Below are positions 1 to 11,060 of a stretch of 64,000 nt of DNA, one piece after another; position 1 is the stretch's first letter, and every line of letters starts with the position of its first letter. The stretch comes from Molanna angustata (taxonomy: Eukaryota > Arthropoda > Insecta > Trichoptera > Molannidae). The stretch covers positions 34,448,556 to 34,512,555 of the forward strand of contig OY754972.1 in assembly GCA_963576475.1 (NCBI GenBank), written 5' to 3'. Made by a program: the position numbers and the translations under genes. Under the pieces are notes generated by a model. It was not told where the DNA came from and did not search any database. It saw only the letters and a list, made by a program, of their open reading frames with translations.

Positions 1-1332
1 TAAAAAAATATAAAATCTGATCTTTTCATGGATTTTTCCCATGAAGAGGACATAGTAATGATAATACATTTTTGTTTGAAGAAAATATGTTTAGTTAAAA
101 AAATTTAAAACAATAAAATATTTTAATAATATTACATTGAATAAAATATGTTTAATTAAAAAAGTTCGATAAAATAAAACATTTTAATAATATTACTTAT
201 AACAAAGAAAATACTAATTATGTAACACACATTTCGCACAAATTATATTAGAATTATCGAAATTACTAGTATAATTTACTTTTTGGAATAAAAATAAATT
301 TTACAGCCACCAGGAAAGAAATCATATTGAAAAAATTTTGTACCCATGAAGTAAACACAGAATATTCCCATTTATCGGACGTCCCTTTCATGGGTCATTT
401 TGGTGTCCTTTTCGTGGAAATCTATGAAATGTTAAATAAATTTATATTAGACAACATGTTATTTAAACTACTGTTAAATTTTTATTTATCTAAATATTAT
501 AAATAAGTAATCGTTATATTTAAACAAAAAATGAATCAAATAAAAAACTTACGATTTTAAGACTTGGTACACTGGAAGAAAAATTTACTTTTGTGATAAG
601 AAAAAATCACGCACGTCTAACTGTTATGTGGTAATAAGCATGTTCTAGAAATATCAAAAAATAATATTCTAGATCTAACAGGAACCGAAAACTAGCTTCT
701 GTCCCTTTCGTGGGATGTCCTTTTCATGCGTACTCTCCCCTAACTATAACTTCAAAACTACCACTAAAATATGGTAAATCTTCATGACAACTTAAACCGT
801 GATCGAATGTAGTCACCACCCTCAGTCATGAGGTCAAGGAAGAAGAAGAAGTATCTATTTAACAACATAAAAATGACAACACCAAAATGAATAATCTCCT
901 CTGTTTTGGGAAGTCTGATGTAAAATAATTTTTTTTAACTACATATGACTAGTATGCTGCGTTAAATCGATTTCTTTCGGGAGACGATTGAGTTAAACGT
1001 AAAAAGTGAAACTGTAATGAAAGCCGATCTCGAAATCTTTTCGAGTGTTATTTTCAAACATTTCTCCTTTCGATAACATTATTTTTTCAACAAGGATTTG
1101 TAGGTAGGTTGACGGGCGGAACATAGAATTTACCCAGCGTTTAGTTAAATATCTATTTCTGAAAAAGGCATATTTGTTTTTCGACGATTTATATGAATTT
1201 TATTTATTTTCTTTGAAACATAAATCCTCGCCTAAAACCCAGATAGTTTTATTTGTTTCCACTAAGCGAAGTCATAACATCGGCTTGATTTGTGTTCCTT
1301 TGGCTTTGAGGGAAATGTTTTTTTGAAAATCC
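1..1332. other. AT-rich intergenic stretch with a recurrent GTCCYTTTYRTGG motif
   Basis: I see no coding potential. A short motif of the form GTCCCTTTCATGGG / GTCCTTTTCGTGG recurs at about 21-31 and 38-52 (inverted), 381-394, 405-417, 701-714 and 717-730. It may mark the termini of an unrecognised repeat; 717-740 reads into CTCTCCCC. A GAA run near 840-852 resembles the tails of the RTE-like LINE ends elsewhere in the window, but I could not identify coding sequence in front of it. Confidence 0.4.
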
Positions 1333-1416
1333 CAATCGTGTTACACTTACTTACATACTTACATTCCTCTCTGACAATCGTGTTACACTTACATACATAC
1401 TTACATTCCTCTCTGA
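1333..1416. repeat. Two-copy 42 bp tandem duplication
   Basis: Two adjacent 42 bp units beginning CAATCGTGTTACACTTAC run 1333-1374 and 1375-1416 and differ at one base (TTAC against ATAC). Flanking sequence is unique in the window. The near identity suggests a recent slippage or duplication event. Confidence 0.85.
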
Positions 1417-1565
1417 CAAAACGGACTGAAACTTAAACGACGAAAAATAATAATTGTCTACCAATTTGTAACCATCACGTTATTTCAATAACCTGAGTCG
1501 GTATGCTTCATGACGAAGTTACAGTCAAAACATATTTTCAAATTTTAATTTTGGTTAAAACAATT

Positions 1566-2040
1566 TTCAACTGTCGATTTGTTCAAGAGAGTTTATTTCT
1601 CTTTATGAAACAACAGTATTAATCTTTGTCCCATGTGAGAGAATTGTTTGCAGCAGTAGAGTTTTAGCACGGTTTTTCCAAGTTTTAAGTAAAAAAAAAA
1701 CACAAGAGGCTTCACAGCATATAATTATATGTTCAATACTTGAATTTTCTCAGAATTCGGTGTGTGTGTCTGCCCTCCCCCCTCTTATAAATTTGATCCG
1801 CTCAATGCACACAGCCTAAAATTATAGAATATAGATAGTCGAAGCCGAAACACCCCAACTAGATTATTTAATTTTATTAAAAAAAAAATATCTTCAAAAA
1901 AAATATATTGTAGTAATACATCTCAAGCTTTTTTCAACCCTTTTCATAAAAATGGAATTTGGTGACGACATCTTTAATACAATTTGTAACGCAGTACCTA
2001 CATAATAAACTATACATATGGGGACTCAAGAGTTCAATCT
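1566..2040 (+). mobile_element. Non-autonomous Helitron-type element, degraded copy A
   Basis: Starts with TCAACTGTCGATTTGTTCAAG, nearly the left end of the copies at 4105 and 42546. It keeps the internal landmarks of the family: GAGGCTTC.CAGCATATA, a short GT run, CTTATAA.TTTGATCCGCTCAAT, GCCGAAACACCCCAACTAGA and GTGACGACATC. The right end, with its CTAG terminus, is missing; the copy fades out near the minisatellite at 2143. It shares GGGGACTC near its end with the copy at 60095, so the two may belong to one older subfamily. Confidence 0.75.
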
Positions 2041-2142
2041 TTCAGAAATACAAAATTTCTAAAACAGTCACTATACATAAGTAGGTATGTATTGATTTTT
2101 CCTCGCAACAGCGGGCACATACAGACAGACAGATAAATTGAT

Positions 2143-2349
2143 GCACACATTGACAACGGTCAGACAGACAGACAAACACACCGAGGCACACATTGACAAC
2201 GGTCAGACAGGCAGACAGGCATACCGAGGCACACATTGACAGCGGTCAGACAGATGGACACACCAAGGCACTCATTGACAGTGGTCAGACAGACAGACGC
2301 ACACATTGATAACGGTCAGACAGACAAACACACCGAGGGCACACATTGA
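2143..2349. repeat. 31-43 bp minisatellite, six units
   Basis: Units containing GCACACATTGACAACGGTCAGACAGACAG repeat with CACATTGA (or CTCATTGA) anchors at 2146, 2189, 2232, 2271, 2302 and 2342. Spacings are 43, 43, 39, 31 and 40. Length differences come mostly from the internal CAGA tetranucleotide run. Open frames through it on the minus strand are repeat artefacts. Confidence 0.9.
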
Positions 2350-3975
2350 AAGACACTTTGATTTATTTATTACAAAATGTTGTAATGTTTTTTTATTTGT
2401 GAAATAGCCTCGTCCTCGCATTTCGTAAAATGTCTGATAAATATTAACGGTACCGCAGGTAAATTATGTGTAATAATAACTAGAGTCTAGGCATAAATTA
2501 TTCAGCGAATAATTAACAAATAGATACAATTTGCATAAAACAATCGTTGGGTAACCAAATTTGCTCGAATCAAATATAAACAAGAAAACTACCTATATCT
2601 AATGTAATAAATTGCATTCATAATATGTTGTATTCCAACTGGTGTTTCAACAAAAACATGAAAATTGTGGAGTTGTGATTATTAAGTAATTCATTAATTT
2701 AACGATAGTGAAATGAATTTATTCAACGTTAATAGTCATAGATTATCATATAACAAGCTTGCATGAAGTTTATCATGCAAAGTGTCATTGATTTTAGTTG
2801 TTTATATTTCATTTTTTATTGTAAATAATAAAAATATCGGATACTTTATCCCTAAACTGTTCATTCTAATGAGAATGGCGCTCCCCGCTAACAAACCGTT
2901 ACTTTCCACCGTGAACTACTTCCTCATTATAAGATTGATTTTTTCTGAGTAATTTGACTTTTAAAAGAAACAATGTTGATGGTTTAATACCACGTATTAA
3001 TTGAAGATACAGATCATAAATTTTGTCATTAATTCTACACCAAATTGAGTAGGTAGGTACCTATACTTATTTCAAAGTAGGATTCCAAAATACTATTTAA
3101 AGTAATTTTTTTTCAACTGCCACTTAAAATGTGCATTATTTTTTAACCAAAGATTGTTTATTGATGACGATTGATTGATAATAAAACATTATTCTAAATT
3201 ATACCTGATGCAGTGCTGACAATACAGAAAAACTGATATGTTAATATATCATAATGTATTTTAAATGCCTCCAAGAAAAATCAATGATACTCAGGTTTTT
3301 TTTTTCATAAAGCTTCCATTTTCTGTCATTCTTATAATTTAAGGTTGCACAATAAAAAAATAAAATAGCACGTTCAATGGTGTTGCTAACTTGAAAATGT
3401 CACGAGATGTAAAGTCTAACTGAATAAAAAATACAAGTGTCACATACCTACACAAAAGAGAAAATAGTTTTTTTTTTAAATCACATACTCATCTCTGGAT
3501 GAATAGTCTATTTGGCGAGATGGGCGCCATCTTACGGGGACAGAACGTAGCTGTATTAAAAATGAATGCTGTTTCCGCGTCGGGTGGTTCGAGTCAACAC
3601 TACACATATTTCATTTGATTGTCCAAACACGTGCGTCTATCAAAACAACGTGTGTTTTCACAAAATGGAAAAGCCAGCAATAATGGACGCGTGACAAGTT
3701 GTTTTTATAATATGTAATAACACACAGGCAAAAGTCGCGGTGCTATATTCTAAATTTTAGCTATAAGGCTCCCGCTTAGAATAGTGCTTCCACTCATTTC
3801 TATTGTCATAGTTTTCGGGTGTCCTGTAAGCGCTGAGTTATTGAAAATACAAGAGGCAAAATAACATCTTGTCATTAACGAAATTAACGATATTTAAAAT
3901 GCATGTATGATTTTATGAAATAAGCAAATTTTAAATTGCCACAAGTACTAACACATATAATGTACGTGTAATCGT
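2350..3975. other. AT-rich stretch, nothing recognised
   Basis: No coding segment, RNA gene or copy of another repeat in this window was recognised. A TAGGTAGGTACCTA motif lies near 3050-3063. Slightly GC-richer sequence at 3520-3700 has no readable protein similarity. Confidence 0.4.
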
Positions 3976-4034
3976 CCCCATGTCCCTAATGGGGTTGACA
4001 AAGAGAATTGCCTGACACGCATCCATCGCCTTAT
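3976..4034 (-). mobile_element. RTE-like LINE, extreme 3' end fragment
   Basis: CCATGTCCCTAATGGGGTTGACA followed by GACACGCATCCATCGCC matches, with differences, the 3' end of the better preserved element at 12978-14178 (CCATGTCCCTTGCGGGGTAG, then GGCACGCATCCCTCGCC). About 55 bp survive, less than the coding 3' tail of the family. Confidence 0.6.
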
Positions 4035-4104
4035 GATCATTTATCAATCGTTTTAAGGCTAAAAAAATATTTAAAAAATTAGTATAATAGCAATATTAAA
4101 ATTA

Positions 4105-5142
4105 TCCAACTGTCGATTTCTTCAGGAGAACTTTGTTCTCTTAACATATCGACAATGTATCAAGCCAGAATACGCGAGAATTGTATGGAGAGGTCTACTT
4201 TTTTCACGGCATTTCCAACTTTGAAGTCAAAAAACACCAACTTAGAGGCTTCGCAGCATATATGTTCCATACACGGATTTACTCAGAATTCGGAGTAGAA
4301 CATTTCGTGTGTCTGTGTGTGTGTGTGTCTGTGTGTGTGTGTGTCTGTGTGTGTGTATGTCTGTGTGTGTGTGTGTCCCCCCCCCCTTATAACTTTTGAT
4401 CCGCTCAATTTACAGAGCCTAAAATTTCAGAATATATAAACAGTTACAGGCCTACAAAACTTTTATACTCGGAATTTTGTATTTTTGTTTCAGTCAGGGG
4501 TTATCAACTTTTGAATTTTTATTTTATTTTTCCCTATATCTCAGAAACCATAAAAGCTAGAACGCTGAAAATTGGTATAAACATAGACAAATACAAAATC
4601 TCAAATTAGTTTTTTCAAAAAAAATCCAGGGTTTCTCAAACATTTTTTATTAAGAGAAGTATTTTTTTTATGATAAATTTATGAGTTTAACTGCCTATAT
4701 TTCCATTTTTTTTTAAATATCGAAAAAAGCCGAAACACCCCAACTAGATAATTTAATTTTCTATAAAAAATATTAACATTGTAGCAGTACATCTCAAATT
4801 TTTTTTAACAATTTTTATAAAAATTGAATTTAGTGACGACATCGCTTCATACAATTTGTATGGTAGTCACCTATACACAATATCAAAGAAGACTTAATAG
4901 TTTGATACTTCATCTCTAAACATACAATATACATATACCATCATGCTGTTTTCATATTCCGGGTAGGAAAAAAAGACTGACCTCCATACTATCCTATCTT
5001 GACTACCTAGGTACATGTGTTGTATAGAAAACTAAATATCATAAAATAATAAATAATTTGTATTTATGGGTTTGGTACTTATTCTTCAACTATACATACT
5101 ATCGCTGTCGACAGTTGGATCTCATGTGTTACATGCAACTAG
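4105..5142 (+). mobile_element. Non-autonomous Helitron-type element, full-length copy B
   Basis: Begins TCCAACTGTCGA after an A and ends CAACTAG before a T, the TC...CTRR structure and A/T target expected of Helitrons. A short hairpin (CATGT-GTT-ACATG) lies three bases before the terminal CTAG. A subterminal inverted repeat links the left TCCAACTGTCGA with GTCGACAGTTGGA at 5107-5119. A GT-rich microsatellite occupies about 4308-4378. No Rep/helicase is encoded, so mobility would depend on an autonomous partner. The microsatellite, subterminal repeats and 3' hairpin together also recall DINE-1/Helentron-derived elements. Copies at 15482, 37028, 38083 and 42546 share the right end. Confidence 0.85.
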
Positions 5143-5473
5143 TTATAGTGAAATACATGAGTTGAAAACTATAAATTACTTTGTATAAACCACTTTTATT
5201 CGAAACAAGTCTACATGTTTCAAGAACAATGTTTTCTTCCTCAGGACACTTAGTGTAGGTACTAGTTAACCAATCTTAAAAATAATATGTTTAGGTAAAA
5301 GCTGTTTGAGGGGAGGAAAGAAGTAGAGGGGTAAAGAAGGTAAGGGTGACCATATGTAAGATAACATTATTTTTACAAAGACAGAGTTTTTTTTATATAC
5401 ATAAATTTACCAAGTATTTCATTATAAGGGAAATAAGTTTAACAGTGGATTATTTATAATTTTATAAAATGCA
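5143..5473. other. Spacer, nothing recognised
   Basis: AT-rich sequence between the Helitron end and the R4-like 3' end. No motif or coding segment recognised. Confidence 0.4.
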
Positions 5474-6375
5474 GCGCTGGCCGATTTACTAATGATATTA
5501 ATAACAATTAAGCACTAGAAATAATAACACTCAATTATTATTATTACCATTATACACTTCCTCAAAAGAATTAGCAGATCAATGCGTAAATTGTAATTTA
5601 TTTAAAAGAGCAAAATAAAATGCAACAAACGCATCATCAAGCTTTCAATTGGGAATAGTTCACCCATCCAGATACTTAACATATCAAAGGATTAGGCTCT
5701 GAGGAGGTCTCTATACTACCTAACAACCCTACTGATTCCCGAATATTAACGTTTAAAAAATCATTAATGATTCTACATGTATTCATAATTACCGTTTTTT
5801 GCATTTTTATTATTAAATTTTTCGATAAATCTATAATTTCTAAATTACGGATTAACGATTTTGGAATAATGCCAGTGGCTGAAATAATGAACGGTAATAT
5901 TATTATTTTACGAGAATGCCAAAGTCTTTTAATCTCGTTACCTAAAGCGGTGTATTTTCTATTTTTTTCATCAAAAGTTTTTATAATATTACTAGAATTT
6001 GGAATAGCCACGTCGCAAATATATGTTATTTTTTTAATTTTATCATGTATTATTAAATCGGGTCTGTTATGTTGAATTGACCGGTCAGTTAATATTGTTT
6101 TATCGTAATAAAGCGAAATATTATTATTTTCTAAAAATGAAATCGGATCATATTCATAATATGGTTTTATGTTAATCGCGTCAATTAATTTATATTTAAT
6201 AGCTAAATTTTGGTGTATTATTTTTGCTACTTGGTTATGTCTAAATGTATATTCTGATTGCGAAATTATTTCGAAAGAACAGCCCGATATTATATACTCG
6301 ATTGTTTCCGGAAAAGCCAAACATTTCCTACAACTATCATCTACTACATTTATAAATATGGTTATTTATTATTGG
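5474..6375 (-). pseudogene. R2/R4-type LINE C-terminus: zinc finger plus restriction-like endonuclease
   Basis: Minus-strand reading gives an open stretch of about 230 codons (6370 to 5676) followed by about 200 bp of 3' region to 5474. It starts with a zinc-finger-like CRKC...ETIEYIISGC, in which the usual histidine of the C-C-H-C finger appears to be tyrosine, followed by RHNQV. Next come RPDLII and, 13 residues on, CDVAIP, the PD...D core of the restriction-like endonuclease found at the C-terminus of early-branching LINEs (R2, R4/Dong, NeSL). SATGIIPKSL lies near the end. The reverse transcriptase is absent, so this is a 5'-truncated copy. No start codon is meaningful. The clade (R4/Dong rather than R2) is my inference. 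A second copy lies at 30295-30775. Confidence 0.7.
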
Positions 6376-6399
6376 TTTATTTAAATTTACATTTTTTTT

Positions 6400-7215
6400 A
6401 TTTCTTATATTTCTAGCTTTGAAGTTTTTAATTCGTTATGCCCCGCGTGAAAAAATTTAATACCTTCGTCTCTATCAAAAGAATGATTTTTCTCAATTAA
6501 GTAATTAGTGAATTCTGAATAGTTATGACTATGAAGGCATCTAAAATGTTCCCTTACCCTTTTTTCAAAGTCTCTTATTGATTTTCCTATATAAAAATTA
6601 TCACAATTTTTACCATTCAACTGATAAAACAGACTTCTTCATGGTTGTATCTTTATCTTTATTATTTAAATGGTTGTATCTATATTATTAGTATAAAATG
6701 CAGGTTTAACAGTTTTAGGTAGGTATAGTTTTTTTTTATAGAATAAGAAATATCATTATTTATAAACCAAAATTTTCGCCAATGCTGATCTTTTAAATGT
6801 TTATCTCTCGGATACATGTATCTATCAAATTGTATTTGTCTTTTTTTCCTGTTTAGAAGTTTGCAAATTAAATTATTTGCATATCTATTATTAGTTGCTA
6901 TTTTTTTTTAATATTATTTAATTCAGTATGGTAATTATTTTCTGATAGAGGACCTTTAGTAATCTATTTAACATTGAATGAAAGGCGGAAAGTTTTTGAG
7001 AATACGGATGGTTCGATGAATATCTGTGAATGTATCTTTTTTATATACGTTAAATTTTAATTTATTATAGACTAATTTATTATAATCCAAAAAATTCAAA
7101 CTAGCGTTATTACCTATTTCTAATGTGAATTTTATATTTGTATGAATTTTATTAAAAAATTAATTGCCTTTCGTATATAGAAAATATCGTTCATAGAAAA
7201 TATAATTTTTATTTT
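6400..7215 (-). pseudogene. Penelope-like element remnant: RT C-terminus plus GIY-YIG endonuclease
   Basis: From 7210 downwards the minus strand reads NKIHTNIKFTLEI, then LNFLDY, KLKFNVYKKDTFTDIHRT and PPFIQC, the pattern of the Penelope-type reverse transcriptase end. ANNRYANNLI follows, and at 6660-6405 a GIY-YIG domain: YQLNGKNCDNFYIGKS, then IRDFEKRVREHF. Stops after FLYTKGN and after PPFIQC, plus frame changes near 6930 and 6660, make it a pseudogene. RT followed by GIY-YIG is diagnostic of Penelope-like elements. The RT palm with its catalytic aspartates is missing. It abuts the R4-like fragment downstream; both read leftward. Confidence 0.8.
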
Positions 7216-7524
7216 ATAATGTAGATTTGTGTAGATTAATCAATTAAAACAAAAATAATCATACACAAAAAATGCCTCCAACACAGCCTTGTAACGCTCA
7301 ATCAATAGGTACGCATAGTAAAATTTATAAAACTGTGTACGATTGAAGAACGATTGCCTTGAATATAACACGTATTAGCAGGATTAGCGAGTTTTTATGT
7401 GCATTAGCACAACAAACTAGTGCCTAATTCGAGGCAGTACTTGCTTCCTAATCAACGCGGGAAGGTAAATAAGCTGTCCAGCTATGCTCGGGAAACATCG
7501 CTTCGGAAGCAGCGTACACTTTTG
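7216..7524. other. Spacer, nothing recognised
   Basis: AT-rich to about 7400, then slightly GC-richer sequence. No coding segment or repeat copy was recognised. Confidence 0.35.
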
Positions 7525-7979
7525 ATGTAGACCGTATCTTCTTCTTCTTCTTCTTCTTCAGTACTCAACTGCTGGATATAGGCCTCTTCCATACCCTTCC
7601 ATTTCTTTCTGTCGGTTGCTGCTTGCAGCCAATTTTTAGCCTCCCACAGCGGCTATGTCGTCGGACCATCTTTTTTGAGGTCTTCCGACGCCTCTCTTGT
7701 TTTCTCAAGGTCTCCATCTTAATATTTTAGGGGTCCATATTTTGGGGTCTTGTCTTGCAATATGGCCCGCCCATTGCCACTTCAATCTTGCTATGCGGTC
7801 CATGACATCCGCTACTCTGGTTCTCTTCCTAATTTCTTATTCTATCTCTTAGGCATGGATTTTTCCAGGGATCGCTGTGTGCATTTGAGCTTTTGAACAT
7901 ATCTTTATGTATGTAAGGCCATGATCTCCAATGTAATCAATCACAGTATGCATAATTCATATGTTTATGTAGGCCGTAT
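7525..7979 (-). mobile_element. 5'-truncated RTE-like LINE with target-site duplication
   Basis: The insert 7538-7966 is flanked by ATGTAGACCGTAT (7525-7537) and ATGTAGGCCGTAT (7967-7979), a 13 bp direct repeat with one mismatch. On the minus strand it encodes, across frameshifts, the C-terminal signature of RTE-like LINEs: LKWQWAGHIARQDP-like, RGVGRPQKRW-like, then MEEAYIQQLST and a run of GAA codons that forms the 3' tail (CTTCTTCTT at 7538 on the plus strand). About 430 bp of the 3' end survive. The family recurs at least eight more times in this window. Confidence 0.8.
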
Positions 7980-8219
7980 ACTTGTCGCCAAATATCTCGA
8001 GTCATTTCTCTGAGGAGGGGGGCGATTTGCACGTATACCAACGAAGCAAAAAGACAAAAATTAAAAAAAAAAACCGGAAGCCTGCATGGTTCAAGGGATT
8101 TGGCAAAAAATATACTACACGTATAATATGTCGTAGAATGCGATCATAAAGTATTCGATTGATAATCGTTTATCTGTATCTACATACATTATCTAAAGTA
8201 ATAAAGCAATCAAAATGTT

Positions 8220-9177
<958 letters not shown>

Positions 9178-9680
9178 TTGTCCGATTACAATGAAACTTT
9201 GGTGAATTGTCGAGCGTGTGCCCGGGATGGTTTCTGGATTTAAACTTTTTTCTTATTCTTCGTCGTGTATTTGGTCGTTTTACCTAAGAAGGGGGAGTAT
9301 CCTGGGAAAAGAAGGTCCGACTGTCCCTCCATCTCTTCACAGGTCTTCCAGGACGGGTTCTGCATATAAACTTTTTTCTTCTTTTTCTTCAACGTGTACT
9401 TGGTCATCTTACCTATGAAGATGAACTATCCTGGGAGATGAAGGTCCAATTTTCCTTCCATCTCTTCGCAGGTTTCTGGATTTAAACTTTTTTCTTCTAC
9501 TTCTTCATCGTCTATTTGGTCATTTTACCTTTGAAGGTGGACTAACCTGGGAGAAGAATGTCCAATTTTCCTTCCATCTCTTCGCAGGTATCTGGATTTA
9601 AACGAGCATCCTGGGAAAAGAAGGTTCTTTCATCTCTTCGCGGTTCTTCCAGGATGGTTTCTGGATTTAAACTTTTCTTA
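9178..9680. repeat. Tandem array 1: ~117-125 bp units
   Basis: Units opening with TTTCTGGATTTAAACTTTTTTC start near 9231, 9356, 9473, 9589 and 9658 (spacings about 125, 117, 116 and 69). Each contains CATCCTGGGA.AAGAAGGTCC.A and CTTCCATCTCTTCGCAGG. The last unit is truncated. It is the first of four different arrays in direct succession. Confidence 0.85.
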
Positions 9681-9684
9681 ACCG

Positions 9685-9855
9685 ACTGATGGGACGGGAT
9701 GTAATGAAGGGAAGGGAGGCACTAAAGGGCCTGAAGGGACGGGAGGTATAAAACTGCCTGAAGGGACGGAAGGTACTGAAGGGCCTGATGGGAAGGGACG
9801 TAATGAGGGATTAAAGGGACGGGAGGTACTGAAGGGCCTGAAGCGGCGGGTCCTG
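9685..9855. repeat. Tandem array 2: purine-rich ~25-30 bp units
   Basis: Irregular repeats of GGGACGGGAGGTACTGAAGGGCCTGA. Strong strand asymmetry (G/A-rich on plus) distinguishes it from the pyrimidine-rich arrays on each side. Confidence 0.8.
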
Positions 9856-10340
9856 GAGTCTAATTCTTTTTCTTCTTAATTTTATGTAGACCTTTAGGGC
9901 AGTTTTTATACAAACTATTTCCTATTGTCTAATTCATCTTCTTCTTCTTTTATGTATACATTTGGGTCATTTTTTTATAAAAATTATTTCCTTTAGTCTA
10001 ATTATTATTCTTCTTAATTTAAGTACGTAGACTTTTGGGAGAGTTTTAATACAAACTATTTCCAATAGTCTTATTCATTTTCTTTTATGTAGACCTTTTG
10101 GTCAGTATTTATACACTATTTCCAATAGTCTAAATATTCTTCTTCTTCTTTTTTGTAGACCTTTGGGTGAGCTTTTATACAATGTATTTCCAATAGTCTA
10201 ATTCTTCTATTAGGTATATGTATTTTTACTTATTTTATGTAGACCATTGGAATAGTTTTTTATGCAAACTATTTCTTATAGTCTTATACTTATTTTTCTC
10301 TTTTTTATTTAGTCTTTTGGGTTAGAGTTAAGTCTAATAG
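9856..10340. repeat. Tandem array 3: ~58-84 bp units
   Basis: Seven diverged units of the form TTCTTCTTTTATGTAGACCTTTGGG..AG-TTTTTATACAAACTATTTCC.ATAGTCTAA. GTAGAC-type anchors lie at about 9896, 9954, 10027, 10089, 10155, 10239 and 10310. No reading frame persists. Confidence 0.85.
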
Positions 10341-11060
10341 TCTATTGTGCAGAAATATTATTAACGATATGCACACTTGATGAAAATACATATGAAATGA
10401 ATGGGATATGGAATGTGACGATATAACCTGCACTAGAATCTTTTCAATACTTTTGTTTAATTAAATTTAAACCATTTATATCATCCTATTTTGAATAATT
10501 TTCAACACCTAATATTTAAAGAATGGGGGTTGTGGCCATTACTGAACTCTTCACAACATTTATATTCAAATTAAAAACTATTTACTATAGTTCAAGTCTT
10601 CTTCTTCTTCGTTAATGAAGACTTTCAGTCAAATTGAGCAAAAATATAATGCACACTTGATGAAAAAATATAAAAACGAATGGGATGTGACCAATACTAG
10701 ATCTTTTCAGTACCTACGTTTGTTTAATCAAATTTTAACCACATCCCAACATCCAAAATTACTAAATTTTCAATAGGTGCACATTACAATTTGTTTTCGA
10801 TGATAATATTTAAAAATGGGGGTTGTGGCCAAACCAATCTCTTTACAACGTTGATAAACAGTCATATTTAAAACCATTACGCATAGTCCATGCGAGCAGA
10901 AATTGTATAAATATTATACTTCATTCACACTTTATAGCAATATATAAAAAAGAATGGGTTGTGGCCATCACTTGAACATTTTACAATACTTAAACTCAAT
11001 CAAATTTCAAACCACTTTTCATAGTCTGATATTGCAAAATAATTGGGTGACAATATTATA
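10341..11060. repeat. Tandem array 4: ~125-155 bp units with a GAATGGG..TTGTGGCC core
   Basis: Diverged units recur with cores GAATGGGATATGG (about 10398), GAATGGGGGTTGTGGCC (10522), GAATGGGATGTGACC (10678), AAATGGGGGTTGTGGCC (10815) and GAATGGGTTGTGGCC (10952). Between cores, CACACTTGATGAAAA and CTTTTCAATAC-like segments repeat. The inverse of the core (GGCCACAACCCA) appears at about 35128, at the end of another tandem block. Confidence 0.7.

Noticed and set aside
2101..2349. CRISPR-like array
   Set aside because: Spacer-length variation is slippage of CAGA and the units are contiguous repeats without unique spacers; the genome is animal.
4181..4399. Conserved open frame (GFAAYMFHTRIYSEFG...) in the Helitron copies at 4181, 15553 and 37774-38007
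   Set aside because: It runs into the GT microsatellite as a Cys-Val repeat, is broken in the copies at 1566 and 42546, and its similarity is explained by DNA homology of the copies.
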